In this document: positions 45,163 to 54,208 of the stretch, piece by piece
Layout: each line of letters starts with the position of its first letter
How positions within the stretch are numbered: position 1 is the stretch's first letter
Source of the DNA: Neorhizobium galegae
Lineage (GTDB): Bacteria; Pseudomonadota; Alphaproteobacteria; Rhizobiales; Rhizobiaceae
DNA length: 64,000 bases
Direction: 5' to 3'
Assembly: GCF_021391675.1 (NCBI RefSeq)
Contig: NZ_CP090095.1
Coordinates: forward strand, 1,741,501 to 1,805,500
Notes under the pieces: model-generated
Told to the model about the DNA's origin: nothing
The model's input: only the letters and a program-made list of their open reading frames with translations
Databases searched by the model: none
Made by a program: the position numbers and the translations under genes

Positions 45163-47151
45163 TTACAGCACGAGCCGGAACTTGGCGAAGCCGTTCTCGC
45201 CGTCGCCGGCGTCCTCGATCTTGGCACCCTTGACCGCGGTCGCGAACTGGCGGGCCTTGGGGCCGGTTTCGAAGATAGCGCTTGTGCCGGGCAAGGGCTT
45301 GAACGACCAGTTGGCGTCGGCCGACGGGTTGATCGTGCCCTGTTCGACGATATAGCGCACGATCACGTCGCGGTTGGTGTCGGGCGCCACGAAGATCACC
45401 TTGTCGCCGGCGATCTCCGGGAACTTGCCGCCGCCGCCGGCGCGGTAATTGTTGGTGGCCACCACGAATTTCTGGGCCGGATCGATCGGCTTGCCGTTGT
45501 ACTTGAGATCGACGATGCGGTTGGCGTTCGCATTGATCAGCTTGCCGTCCTTGTCGAAGCGGGTCGGCTGCGACAGGTCGATCTGGTAGGTGACGCCGTC
45601 GATCACGTCGTAATTGTAGGACGGGAAATCATTGTTGAGGAGAGGCGCGTCTTTCGCGCCGGTCTGCACCTGGTTGAACATGCCGGCCGACATTTCGAGC
45701 CAGTTCTTGACCTGCGCTCCCGTGATCAGCACCGCCTGCACGGTGTTCGGATAGAGATAGAGGTCGGCGACGTTCTTGATGGCGATGTCGCCCGCCGGGA
45801 CATCCGTGAAATACTCGGCGCCGCCGCGGCCGCCTGCCTTGAAGGGCGCCGCGGCCGAGAGCACGGGAATGTCCTTGTACTGGCCCTCTTTCAGCATGTC
45901 CTTGATGTACCAGGTCTGCGCATTGGCGACGATCTGCACCGACGGATCGTCGGCGACCAGCGCGAAATAAGAATAGAGCGGCGCCGAGCTCTTGCCGACC
46001 GCGCGACGGATATAGGCGAGCGTCGCCTCATGCTCTTCTTTCGCGGCAGCGATGATTTCCGGCTTGTCCTTGACGTCGGCGACGATCTTGCGGGCTTCGT
46101 CGCGATGGTAGATCGGCCGGGCTTCGGACGTGGAATCGACGATCTTCCAGCTCTTGCCGTCCTTTTCGAGCAGCAGGTCGATCAGCCCCATATGCGAGCC
46201 CCAGAAGCCGCCCATGACGGCCGGCTTGCCCATCAGCTTGCCCTTCTTGGTGTCGGCGCCGACAATGCCGTCGAAATCCTTGGTGCCCGGGAAGACCAGA
46301 TGCTGGTGGCCGGTGAAGATCGCATCGATGCCCTGAATGCCCGCGAGATAGAGCGAGGCGTTTTCCATCCGCTCGCTCTGTCCGCCACCGTCGATGCCGG
46401 AATGGGAGAGGGCGATGACGATATCGGCGCCTTCCTCCTTCATGACCGGCACCCAGGCTTTGGCCGCATCGACGATGTCTCGGGTCTGCGCCTTGCCTTC
46501 GAGGTTCTTTGCGTCCCATGTCATGATCTGCGGCGGCACGAAGCCGATAAAGCCGACCTTGACCGGGCTCGTCGCGCCTGAACCGTCACGGATCTGCTTT
46601 TCGACGATCACGTAAGGCTTCAGGAACAGCTCGTCCTTCTTGGCGTCGGAGGCGAGCTGGCCCTTGGTGAGGTTGGCGCAGACATAAGGAAAGCCGGAAC
46701 CGGCCAGAACCTTGAACAGGAAATCGAGGCCGTAGTTGAATTCGTGGTTGCCGAGCGTGCCGGCATCGTAGCCGAGGACATTCATCGCCTTGACGACCGG
46801 GTGCTTGTCGCCGTCCTTCATGCCGCGCTCATAGGCCATGTAGTCGCCCATGGGATTGCCCTGCAGGAAGTCGCCATTGTCGATCAGCATGGAATTGCCG
46901 GCTTCGGCGCGGATCGCGTCGATGATCGAGGCGGTGCGGGCAAGGCCGAGCGTGTCGTTCGGCTTGTCGGCGTAATAGTCGTAGGGGAAGACGTGGACGT
47001 GGATATCGGTCGTTTCCATGATGCGCAGATGCGCCTGATTGCCGGCCGCACGGGCGGCAAACGGGTGCAGCATGACAAGCGCCGACGAGGCGGCAAAACC
47101 TCCGAGCAGCGAGCGGCGGGTGATCGGATGAAGATCGTTGAGCGACGACAT
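45163..47151 (-). CDS. cpdB: 2',3'-cyclic-nucleotide 2'-phosphodiesterase/3'-nucleotidase
   Basis: A 662-residue exported enzyme. The start ATG lies behind AAGGAGG; the N-terminus has a twin-arginine signal (TRRSLLGGFAASSAL...ARAA). The metallophosphatase domain shows TDIHVHV, NGDFLQGNP, LGNHEFNYGLDF, SHSGIDG and FTGHQH in the correct order; the C-terminal half is the 5'-nucleotidase C domain with SYNYDVIDGVTYQIDLS. It scavenges phosphate and nucleosides from periplasmic cyclic nucleotides, so phosphate control is plausible, but no Pho box was found. Confidence 0.93.
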   Translation of the reverse strand: MSSLNDLHPITRRSLLGGFAASSALVMLHPFAARAAGNQAHLRIMETTDIHVHVFPYDYYADKPNDTLGLARTASIIDAIRAEAGNSMLIDNGDFLQGNPMGDYMAYERGMKDGDKHPVVKAMNVLGYDAGTLGNHEFNYGLDFLFKVLAGSGFPYVCANLTKGQLASDAKKDELFLKPYVIVEKQIRDGSGATSPVKVGFIGFVPPQIMTWDAKNLEGKAQTRDIVDAAKAWVPVMKEEGADIVIALSHSGIDGGGQSERMENASLYLAGIQGIDAIFTGHQHLVFPGTKDFDGIVGADTKKGKLMGKPAVMGGFWGSHMGLIDLLLEKDGKSWKIVDSTSEARPIYHRDEARKIVADVKDKPEIIAAAKEEHEATLAYIRRAVGKSSAPLYSYFALVADDPSVQIVANAQTWYIKDMLKEGQYKDIPVLSAAAPFKAGGRGGAEYFTDVPAGDIAIKNVADLYLYPNTVQAVLITGAQVKNWLEMSAGMFNQVQTGAKDAPLLNNDFPSYNYDVIDGVTYQIDLSQPTRFDKDGKLINANANRIVDLKYNGKPIDPAQKFVVATNNYRAGGGGKFPEIAGDKVIFVAPDTNRDVIVRYIVEQGTINPSADANWSFKPLPGTSAIFETGPKARQFATAVKGAKIEDAGDGENGFAKFRLVL

Positions 47152-47310
47152 GGGCAGCCTCCTTGGAACGGACCGATAAGCGACAATTCGGCGCCATATT
47201 GACCCGCGTGGATTGTATCTCCAAGCGGATTCTGAAGCGTTGGAGGAGACGAACGTGCGATCATTGTGTCTATCCCGGATGCCACCCACGCGAGGTGCAA
47301 AGGCCAGGCG

Positions 47311-47679
47311 TCAATAGGCCGCCATTCGCATGGCGTCGACGAGCTGCGCCATCTGGAAGGGTTTGGGAAGGAGGGGGATATGGCGCATGTCGGCAGGCAG
47401 GCCGAGCGGTCCGTATCCGGTCACGAAAATGAAGGGAATGTCCCGCGCGGTAAGGATCTCGGCGACTGGAAAGCTGGCTTCGCCGGCAAGGTTCACGTCC
47501 AGCAGGGCCATGTCCAGCGGAAGCGACCGGGCCTTGCTGATCGCTTCGTCGAGCCGCGAGGCCGTCGCCATCGTCCGGCAGCCGATCTGCTCCAGGAACT
47601 CTTCGAGCATCATCGAGACGAGGGCCTCGTCCTCGATGATGAGGACGCGAATTCCGGCGAAGATATGGGTGTCGTTCAC
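47311..47679 (-). CDS. single-domain response regulator
   Basis: A 122-residue receiver without output domain. The acidic pocket is LIIEDEALVS, the phospho-acceptor Asp is in MALLDVNLAG, the Thr is in IFVTGYGP, and the Lys is in LLPKPFQ. Translation starts at GTG within the stop of the histidine kinase gene (GTGA overlap), so the two are translationally coupled. Single-domain receivers of this type (FATGUY-like and related) relay phosphate from HWE kinases in alphaproteobacteria. Confidence 0.85.
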   Translation of the reverse strand: MNDTHIFAGIRVLIIEDEALVSMMLEEFLEQIGCRTMATASRLDEAISKARSLPLDMALLDVNLAGEASFPVAEILTARDIPFIFVTGYGPLGLPADMRHIPLLPKPFQMAQLVDAMRMAAY

Positions 47680-49295
47680 CTTGCACCCACTTGCACGAGT
47701 GGCGTCGCCACCGCCGGGACGGCGACGCCGGCGAGCGGGGCTTCCATCGTGCCGATGATCCCGGCAGGCTGGTCGAATATCACCGATGCCTTGCCGCCGA
47801 GATCCTGGGCAAGGCTGCGCTCGATCAGCCTGACGCCGAACCCTCGTCTCGACGGCGCAACCACGGGCGGGCCGCCGCTTTCCGTCCATGTCAATCGCAG
47901 CAAAGGTTCGGCACCTTCGACAATCTGCCAGTTGATCGCGACCTGGCCGTTAAGCGTCGAGAGCGCGCCGTATTTCAGGGCGTTGGTCGTTAATTCGTGC
48001 AGACCCATGGCAAGCGCGAGCGCCGCCCGCGGCAGCAGCCGGATGGGCGGCCCGGAAACCGCGAAGCGGTAGCCGCCGCCCTCGCCGAAGGGTGCCAGCG
48101 CGCCGGTGACCACGTCGTCGATATTGACCCCCTCCCAGTTTTCGCGGGTGAGCACGTCATGGGCGGCGGCCAGCGCCATGAGGCGCCGCTCCAGGTTCTG
48201 GCGCACGATCGGATCGCCGCCCCGCAGGGTCTGGGAGGCGATGGCCTGGATGGTCGCAAGCGTATTTTTGACGCGGTGGTCCAACTCGTTGACCATGAGC
48301 TGCAGCCGCTCTTCGATCCGTTTCCTCTCGGTGATCTCGACCGAGACGCCGACCATGCCGATGACTTTGCCATCGGCGTCGCGCAAAGGGGCTTTGGTCG
48401 ACGACCATATCCGAGGATGGTGGCCCGCGTGGCTGATGGCCTCTTCGAATTCCTCGGTTCTCGCCTGATCCATGATCCGGCGGTCGTTGGCCATAACCGC
48501 CCCGGCCTGGCTTTTGCTGTCCAGGAATTCCATGTCCGTGCGGCCCTCGACTTCGGACCATGGTCTGCCGATCAGGTCGAGCGTCGTGACATTCGCCAGG
48601 ATGATGCGGCCCTCCATGTCCTTGGCGTAGATCATTCCCGGCGCGGTTTCCAGGATGGTGCGCAGCAGGGCGTTGCTCTGATGGAGCTGCCGTTCGGCGA
48701 GCTTGATGGAGGTGATGTCATTGCTGACTTCGATCGCGACTTCCGGTTCCCCGGCTTCGCCGCGGCTCAGCGACCATTTGCTGACGATATGGATCTCCCT
48801 GCCGTCCTTGTGGCGACGTGTGAGCTCACCCTGCCATTCGCCGTCGCGAACGAGGGCCGAATTGATTTCTTCGAGAGAGGTTGGGCAGCGGGTGTGCAGG
48901 AACTCGACGCCGTCCTTTCCAAGGGCTTCCTTCACCGAATAACCGTAAAGGCGCTCCGCGCCGATCCCCCAGAATACGATCCTTCCGTCGAGGCTGCGCA
49001 ACATGCCCTGGGTCTGCCCGAATGCCTGCATGAACCGTTCGAGCCGGTAGAATTTCGCGTCGATATCGCGCTGTATCCTTCGTTTTGCCCATATGGATGC
49101 TGCGAACAAGGCAGTCGCGAGCGCCAGGAGGACGACCGCCTCGCCCGCAGTGACGGCCGGACGGCTCGGCTCGTCGGACTGCGCCAGAAGTGCGCCCAGT
49201 GCCAGGAGGGCGACTGCCAAGCATGTGACAAGGGTAACCAGCAGGCGCGGCGCCCGCGATGTAGGAGAAGGCAAGCTAAGGGGAACAGCAACCAT
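47676..49295 (-). CDS. HWE-type PAS sensor histidine kinase
   Basis: A 539-residue kinase. Two membrane helices (about 18-38 and 50-70) are followed by two PAS domains (about 90-205 and 210-330) and the HWE dimerisation and catalytic domain: phospho-His in LDHRVKNTLATIQAIASQ, N-box in HELTTNALKYGAL, the WxE motif in LTWTESGGPPV, and the G-box RRGFGVRLIE. The input signal is unknown. The first gene of a pair with a receiver whose start overlaps its stop. Confidence 0.92.
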   Translation of the reverse strand: MVAVPLSLPSPTSRAPRLLVTLVTCLAVALLALGALLAQSDEPSRPAVTAGEAVVLLALATALFAASIWAKRRIQRDIDAKFYRLERFMQAFGQTQGMLRSLDGRIVFWGIGAERLYGYSVKEALGKDGVEFLHTRCPTSLEEINSALVRDGEWQGELTRRHKDGREIHIVSKWSLSRGEAGEPEVAIEVSNDITSIKLAERQLHQSNALLRTILETAPGMIYAKDMEGRIILANVTTLDLIGRPWSEVEGRTDMEFLDSKSQAGAVMANDRRIMDQARTEEFEEAISHAGHHPRIWSSTKAPLRDADGKVIGMVGVSVEITERKRIEERLQLMVNELDHRVKNTLATIQAIASQTLRGGDPIVRQNLERRLMALAAAHDVLTRENWEGVNIDDVVTGALAPFGEGGGYRFAVSGPPIRLLPRAALALAMGLHELTTNALKYGALSTLNGQVAINWQIVEGAEPLLRLTWTESGGPPVVAPSRRGFGVRLIERSLAQDLGGKASVIFDQPAGIIGTMEAPLAGVAVPAVATPLVQVGAR

Positions 49296-49596
49296 CTAAG
49301 CATCCTTGGTTTTGCCTGTGCGCCGTGGCTGTCGGCTCAATACAGGCGGGAAAAACGTGGACGCTTGAACAGCCGCTACTCTTGACGAGGGCGGTTTTAG
49401 TTTTGCTTCCTCTGAATAGATTAGGACTTTAGCACTTATCAATTCAACGGCAAGTAGTAAATATTCCGCAAACGACAATCGGAGCTTGATGGGTTACGTC
49501 TTTGCCGTTTTTAGAACGATTCTGTCTGTGTATGGCGGCGATTCGCGATGCACGAATAAGTTGGAGATGGGGGCGGGGAAATTGAGCCCGCCGGCC
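49296..49596. other. upstream region of the histidine kinase
   Basis: A 301-bp AT-richer stretch. The promoter of the leftward kinase is expected in it. A 60-codon leftward frame that ends at the kinase start begins hydrophobic (SFAEYLLLAVELI) but has no ribosome site and no clear coding character. No operator was found. Confidence 0.4.
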
Positions 49597-49935
49597 TCAG
49601 CGCGAGGCTGGAACTTCTCTGTGGAAGAAGCGGAAATAGGACGATACCTGCGCCACCGCATTGCTGTTGATGCTGAACTGTACACCGAGCCGGCCGCTGC
49701 GGCGCCATTTGACTGTGCCTTCCAGGATGCCGAGCTCTTCGCTTTCGATCCGGACCGGACTGCCGTCGGCGGCATGCAAGGTGCGTCCGCCGAGGTCGAG
49801 CGCCATGCCGGTTGGCGAAAGGTCGGTAACGCGGCCTTCAACGGCTTGATTGAAATATTTGACCGTACCCAGGATGCGGGTCTTCTTGCGCTCCGCGCTG
49901 CGGGTCTTCATTCGTCCGTTGCTGGTGGCCGTCAT
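49597..49935 (-). CDS. PilZ domain protein
   Basis: A 112-residue protein consisting of one PilZ domain. The c-di-GMP-binding motifs are RxxxR in ERKKTRILG and DxSxxG in TDLSPTGMAL. The C-terminal strands (GTVKWRRSGRLGVQFSI) complete the barrel. It is likely a c-di-GMP receptor in the same window as an EAL/GGDEF fusion and a diguanylate cyclase. The ribosome site is weak. Confidence 0.88.
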   Translation of the reverse strand: MTATSNGRMKTRSAERKKTRILGTVKYFNQAVEGRVTDLSPTGMALDLGGRTLHAADGSPVRIESEELGILEGTVKWRRSGRLGVQFSINSNAVAQVSSYFRFFHREVPASR

Positions 49936-50091
49936 GCGATATAGCCCTCGTCGTTTCCTCTGTTGTTCCCACCAATAGGGAAGACTTGTTGAAGTCCGCT
50001 TAGGTCGATCTGTAAAAATCTATCGATGGCCCGAATCTCCTGACGGCGAAGCTCCTCGAGAGCCGCGACTTGACGGCCGTAAGCAATGTTA

Positions 50092-50123
50092 ATAGTGATG
50101 AGACAGACCTGTCTCATCACTAT
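50092..50123. promoter_or_regulatory. perfect 32-bp palindromic TetR operator
   Basis: Two 15-base arms, ATAGTGATGAGACAG (50092-50106) and CTGTCTCATCACTAT (50109-50123), are exact inverted copies around AC. The last two bases overlap the presumed start codon of tetR at 50122. A TTGACG hexamer (50070-50075) lies upstream, so the palindrome probably covers the -10 region and the transcript start. Confidence 0.8.
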
Positions 50124-50712
50124 GGTATGTTTCGTGTCATCCGAGCAAACTTCATCGAAGCGGCAGCATGTTGTCGAGACGGCCTACAGGCTGTTCACGC
50201 AGGACGGCTTTCATGCGACCGGCATCGACCGGATCATCGCCGAGGCCCAGGTGGCCAAGATGACCATGTACCGCCATTTTCCATCCAAGGAGGGCTTGAT
50301 CGTCGAAGTCCTCGATGAGCGGTTCCGGCGTTTCGAGGAGCAGCTCGACCGCATGGCTGCCGTGCCGAAGCAGCCGGAAGGGATGATCGAGGATATCATC
50401 GCGTGGTACGGGCGCTGGTTCGATCGGGCGGATTTCAACGGCTGCCTGTTTGCCCATGCCATTGCGGAACACGGCTCGCCCGGCCATCCCGTTTTCGAAG
50501 CCGCCGTCAGGCAGAAGGAAAGCCTCAGGCGCCGTATGGCGCATATTCTGGAGAAACGGATGTCCGGTGCCGAGGCCGAAACGGCGTCCACGGCAATCCT
50601 GATGCTCCTGGAGGGAGCGACCCTGATGGCCGAGATGGGGCAGGGCGGCAAAGCCATCGATGCCGCACGCGAGGCGGTATCGGATATCATCGCCGCGAGC
50701 CGCCGTACATGA
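50122..50712 (+). CDS. TetR family transcriptional regulator
   Basis: A 196-residue regulator with the TetR helix-turn-helix: KRQHVVETAYRLFTQDGF, ATGIDRIIAEAQVAK and MTMYRHFPSKEGL. The C-terminal ligand domain is helical. The likely start is the ATG at 50122, which overlaps the palindrome; an ATG at 50086 and a GTG at 50134 are alternatives. The mRNA is likely nearly leaderless. It ends with ATGA overlapping the EamA transporter start, so regulator and transporter form an operon under autorepression (inference). Confidence 0.88.
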   Translation: MVCFVSSEQTSSKRQHVVETAYRLFTQDGFHATGIDRIIAEAQVAKMTMYRHFPSKEGLIVEVLDERFRRFEEQLDRMAAVPKQPEGMIEDIIAWYGRWFDRADFNGCLFAHAIAEHGSPGHPVFEAAVRQKESLRRRMAHILEKRMSGAEAETASTAILMLLEGATLMAEMGQGGKAIDAAREAVSDIIAASRRT

Positions 50713-51542
50713 GCACATCCGTCGTCCTGCTTGCTCTCTCCGCAGCCGTGCTTCACGCCTGCTGGAATGCGTTCCTGCGCTCCGGCGCCGACCGTTTCTG
50801 GACGATGACGATCATGGCGTTGGCGATGAGTGTCGTCGCTTTGCCGGTAGCATTGATCCTGCCGCTGCCGGCCGCTGAAGCGTGGCCCTATCTGGTCGGC
50901 TCCGCGGTCTTCCAGCTGATTTACAGCCTGCTGCTGGTCGCCGCCTATCGGCATGGGGAACTGGGTCAGGTTTATCCGATCATCCGCGGCAGCGCGCCGC
51001 TGCTGGTGACGCTGGCAGGCGTGATCTTCGCGAGGGAACTGCCGCTGCCGCTCTCCATGGTCGGGATATGTTTCGTGGTGCTGGGTATCATGCTTCTCGC
51101 CCTCGGCAGGGGAAAGGCTTCTACCGGTTCGATGCTCTACGCGCTGGCGACCGGTGTTTCGATTGCCGGTTATTCGACGATCGACGCCGTCGGCATACGC
51201 CTGTCCGGCAATACGGCCGCCTATATCACCTGGGTCTTCGTGCTGCCCGGCATCCTGCTCCTGGTCGCTTTCATGGCGATGCGCGGACGCCTGCGGGTCG
51301 ATCTGCGGTCGCGCGAAACGCTGAAGGCGGTCGGCGGCGGCCTGGTTTCGCTCGTCTCCTACGGTGCGGTGCTGGTCGCCTATTCGATGGCGCCGGCGGG
51401 GCCGGTTTCGGCGCTGCGGGAAACCAGCGTCGTGTTTGCGGTGCTGATCGGCTGGCTGTTTCTCGGCGAGACCCTGTCTGCGAGACGTATCGCCGCCTGC
51501 ATCGTGGTTGCGGCGGGCGCCATTCTCATCGGCGTTTCATAG
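50709..51542 (+). CDS. EamA/DMT family transporter
   Basis: A 277-residue integral membrane protein with about ten helices in two EamA repeats (beginning SAAVLHACWNAFLRSG and GVSIAGYSTIDAVG). These export or import small metabolites such as amino acids and drugs. Translation is coupled to tetR through the overlapping ATGA. Its stop overlaps that of the convergent Lrp gene. The substrate is unknown. Confidence 0.86.
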   Translation: MSTSVVLLALSAAVLHACWNAFLRSGADRFWTMTIMALAMSVVALPVALILPLPAAEAWPYLVGSAVFQLIYSLLLVAAYRHGELGQVYPIIRGSAPLLVTLAGVIFARELPLPLSMVGICFVVLGIMLLALGRGKASTGSMLYALATGVSIAGYSTIDAVGIRLSGNTAAYITWVFVLPGILLLVAFMAMRGRLRVDLRSRETLKAVGGGLVSLVSYGAVLVAYSMAPAGPVSALRETSVVFAVLIGWLFLGETLSARRIAACIVVAAGAILIGVS

Positions 51543-51998
51543 CCCGACATTCGGCTTGTCGATGATCTCGCGCAGCGCGAAGCTCGAATTGATCTTCACC
51601 ACATGCGGCAGCGCCGACAGCCAGTCGCGATGGATGCGCTCGTAGTCCTCGAGGTCCTTGGCCGCGACCCGCAGGATGTAGTCGTATTCGCCCGACATCA
51701 GATAGCAGACCAGCACATTGGGACAGAGCTTCACCGCCGCCTCGAATTCGGTGAGCGTCTTGGCAAACTGGCCGGACAGCGAGATGTGGACGATCACCAT
51801 CATCTTGTAGTGGAGCGCCTTGTTGGAAAGGCGGGCATGGTAGCCGCTGATCGTGCCGCTTTTCTCAAGAATGTCGAGCCGCCGCGAACAGGCCGACGGC
51901 GACAGCCCGACCCGCTCGGCAAGCTCCGCATTGGAGATCCGGCCTTCCTGCTGCAAGGTCCGCATGATCGCAAGATCAATGGCATCCATGGCGCTCAT
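51537..51998 (-). CDS. Lrp/AsnC family transcriptional regulator
   Basis: A 153-residue regulator with the AsnC helix-turn-helix (MRTLQQEGRISNAELAERVG and LSPSACSRRLDILEKSG) and the RAM ligand domain (VHISLSGQFAKTLTEF, SGEYDYILRVAAKDLEDYER). It is divergent from alanine dehydrogenase and matches the AldR type that responds to alanine and controls ald. The intergenic region holds several TTCGCA/TGCGAA half sites. Confidence 0.92.
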   Translation of the reverse strand: MSAMDAIDLAIMRTLQQEGRISNAELAERVGLSPSACSRRLDILEKSGTISGYHARLSNKALHYKMMVIVHISLSGQFAKTLTEFEAAVKLCPNVLVCYLMSGEYDYILRVAAKDLEDYERIHRDWLSALPHVVKINSSFALREIIDKPNVGL

Positions 51999-52153
51999 TC
52001 GCAGATCCTTCGAAAAACTGCTCCGTCACGCAATTATCTGCGAAAATCTCATCCTTCGCAATTCGTCTTCGCAAGGACATTCGGCAGATTTTCTGGTTTG
52101 TTTCGGGCTGGGAACATCAATCGGCGAAGGCCATAACCTGAGAGGAACGCTGT
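51999..52153. promoter_or_regulatory. Lrp operator region of ald
   Basis: The dyad TGCGAA (52039-52044) and TTCGCA (52055-52060) spans 22 bases. Additional TTCGCA copies lie at 51998 and 52068. These half sites are likely contacts of the divergent Lrp/AldR-type regulator that controls ald and itself. Confidence 0.55.
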
Positions 52154-53272
52154 ATGCGTGTCGGATGCCCGAAGGAAATCAAAAACCATGAATATCGCGT
52201 AGGGCTTACCCCCGGCGCGGTACGTGAATATGTGGCCCATGGCCACGAGGTCTTGATCGAAACCAAGGCCGGCGCCGGCATCGGCGCAGATGACGGCGCC
52301 TATGCGGCAGCCGGGGCCAGGATCGTCGGTTCGGCCAAGGAAATCTTCGAAAAATCCGACATGGTCGTCAAGGTCAAGGAACCGCAGCCCTCCGAATGGG
52401 TGCAGCTCCGCGACGGCCAGCTCCTCTATACCTATCTCCATCTCGCGCCCGATCCGGAACAGACCAAGGGTCTGCTCGCGTCCGGCGTCACCGCCATCGC
52501 CTATGAAACCGTGACCGACGAGCGCGGCGGGTTGCCGCTGCTGGCTCCAATGTCGGAAGTCGCCGGTCGCCTGGCGATCCAGGCGGGCGCGACCGCGCTT
52601 CAGAAGGCCCATGGCGGCCGGGGCATCCTGCTCGGCGGCGTGCCGGGCGTGCTGCCGGCCAAGGTCGCCGTTATCGGCGGCGGCGTCGTCGGCCTGCATG
52701 CTGCCCGGATGGCCGCCGGCCTCGGTGCCGACGTCTCGATCATCGACCGCTCGCTGCCGCGTCTTCGCCAGCTCGACGACATTTTCAACGGCCGCGTCCA
52801 TACCCGTTATTCGACGATCGACGCGGTGGAAGAGGAAGTCTTCAGTGCCGACTTGATCATCGGTGCCGTCCTCATTCCGGGCGCCGCGGCTCCAAAACTG
52901 GTCAGCCGCGAAATGCTGTCGGGCATGAAGCAGGGCGCGGTCATGGTCGACGTCGCGATCGATCAGGGCGGCTGCTTCGAGACCTCGCATGCAACGACCC
53001 ATTCCGAGCCGACCTACGAGGTCGACGGCATCGTGCATTATTGCGTGGCCAACATGCCGGGCGCCGTGCCGGTGACGTCTGCGCACGCGCTGAACAATGC
53101 GACGCTGCAGCACGGGCTGGCGCTGGCAGACCGTGGGCTGCGGGCGATCGCCGAAGACCGCCACCTGCGCAACGGGCTCAACGTCCACAGAGGCCGGGTG
53201 ACCAACAAGCCGGTGGCAGAAGCGCTCGGCTACGAGGCCTTCGCGCCGGAAAGCCTGCTCAGCGTGGCGTAA
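52154..53272 (+). CDS. ald: alanine dehydrogenase
   Basis: A 372-residue cytosolic NAD-dependent enzyme that converts alanine to pyruvate and ammonia. Blocks: [20 protein letters not shown] at the start, [11 protein letters not shown] (Lys in the active site), YLHLAPDP (His in the active site), the Rossmann loop [19 protein letters not shown], and [15 protein letters not shown]. It is divergent from an Lrp regulator. A clear terminator follows. Confidence 0.96.
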   Translation: MRVGCPKEIKNHEYRVGLTPGAVREYVAHGHEVLIETKAGAGIGADDGAYAAAGARIVGSAKEIFEKSDMVVKVKEPQPSEWVQLRDGQLLYTYLHLAPDPEQTKGLLASGVTAIAYETVTDERGGLPLLAPMSEVAGRLAIQAGATALQKAHGGRGILLGGVPGVLPAKVAVIGGGVVGLHAARMAAGLGADVSIIDRSLPRLRQLDDIFNGRVHTRYSTIDAVEEEVFSADLIIGAVLIPGAAAPKLVSREMLSGMKQGAVMVDVAIDQGGCFETSHATTHSEPTYEVDGIVHYCVANMPGAVPVTSAHALNNATLQHGLALADRGLRAIAEDRHLRNGLNVHRGRVTNKPVAEALGYEAFAPESLLSVA

Positions 53273-53318
53273 CTGAAGAGCTGAAGGACCGCTGAGCCAT
53301 CAGTTAGGGGTTGGAGAG

Positions 53319-53347
53319 ACGCCGGGCGCTTCGCGTCCGGCGTTTTT
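53319..53347 (+). terminator. intrinsic terminator of ald
   Basis: ACGCCGG pairs with CCGGCGT, extended by three inner base pairs around a small loop, followed by TTTTT. It lies 47 bases after the ald stop. Confidence 0.85.
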
Positions 53348-53374
53348 CTGTCTTCAAAATCAATAAGATATGAT

Positions 53375-53433
53375 TTAGATATATCTAAGTAATTGACGAG
53401 GGCTCGGGAATTGCTATCTTTAGATATATCGAA
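53375..53433. promoter_or_regulatory. two palindromic PadR operators flanking a promoter
   Basis: TTAGATATATCTAA (53375-53388) is a perfect palindrome; TTAGATATATCGAA (53420-53433) is nearly identical. Between them lie TTGACG (53393-53398) and, 16 bases on, TATCTT, a plausible promoter for the PadR gene at 53455. Autoregulation is likely. Confidence 0.7.
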
Positions 53434-53454
53434 AGACAGTCTAAGGAGATAAAA

Positions 53455-54141
53455 ATGTTTAAACACAGGTTCGAAGGACGCAATGGTTGCGGCGAACGCG
53501 GCGGCCGCAAGGGTTTCGAGGAAGTGTTCGCTGCGCGCGGCGGGCCGCTTGGCGGAGGATTTGGACGCGGCGGCCGGGGCGGTCCCGGCGGCGGCCGCGG
53601 TTTCGGCGATGAGGGCGATGGCCGTATCGGCCGGTTCCTGATGCAGGGCGACCTGCGCCTCGTCGTATTGGCGCTGATCGAGAAGGAGCCGCGCCATGGA
53701 TACGAGATCATCAAGCATATCGAGGATCTCACCTACGGCTTCTACGCGCCGAGCCCCGGCGTCATCTACCCGACGCTGACCTATCTCGAAGAGGCCGGCT
53801 ACGTCGTCGCCGAGGCGGACGGCAACAAGAAGCGTTATGCGATCACCGACGAAGGTCGCAAATATCTCGACGAGAACCGCAGCTTTGCCGCGACGATCCT
53901 CGACCGGCTGTCGCAGCTCGCCGAGCGCATCAAGCAGCGTCAGGAACGCCACGAGCGCGGCCGTGACACCGGCCCGTCACTGCCGCGCAGCGTCGATGCG
54001 GCCATGCTCAACCTTCGCGAGGTGATCGCCCGCAAGCTCGAAGGTGATGAAAAGAAGGGCGGCGAGATCGTCAGGCTGCTGCTCGATTTCGCCGAAAACC
54101 TCGAACGCGACGACGAGCAGGGCGACAATACCCAGAACTGA
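53455..54141 (+). CDS. PadR family regulator (YqjI-like)
   Basis: A 228-residue regulator. Residues 1-60 are Gly/Arg-rich (RGGRGGPGGGRGFGDEG), followed by the PadR winged helix (VVLALIEKEPRHGYEIIKHI, SPGVIYPTLTYLEEAGYV) and a helical C-terminus. The layout follows E. coli YqjI, whose His/Cys-rich N-terminus senses metals. Here only a couple of His and one Cys remain in that region, so metal sensing is uncertain. The ATG lies behind GGAGAT. The promoter has two matching palindromes. Confidence 0.87.
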   Translation: MFKHRFEGRNGCGERGGRKGFEEVFAARGGPLGGGFGRGGRGGPGGGRGFGDEGDGRIGRFLMQGDLRLVVLALIEKEPRHGYEIIKHIEDLTYGFYAPSPGVIYPTLTYLEEAGYVVAEADGNKKRYAITDEGRKYLDENRSFAATILDRLSQLAERIKQRQERHERGRDTGPSLPRSVDAAMLNLREVIARKLEGDEKKGGEIVRLLLDFAENLERDDEQGDNTQN

Positions 54142-54171
54142 GGCTCAAGCAGGCTTGAGAACGAAGATGAC

Positions 54172-54200
54172 GGCGCGCCGCTTCGGTAGAACGGCGCGCC
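54172..54200. terminator. bidirectional hairpin between padR and DUF1203 genes
   Basis: Two copies of GGCGCGCC (54172-54179 and 54193-54200), themselves palindromic, pair around a 13-base loop. This fits termination for both convergent genes. Confidence 0.55.
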
Positions 54201-54208
54201 TTCGCATT

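Noticed and set aside
49296..49478. A 60-codon leftward frame ending at the kinase start, beginning hydrophobic
   Set aside because: It starts at TTG without a ribosome site, and its second half is Pro/Arg-rich composition noise.
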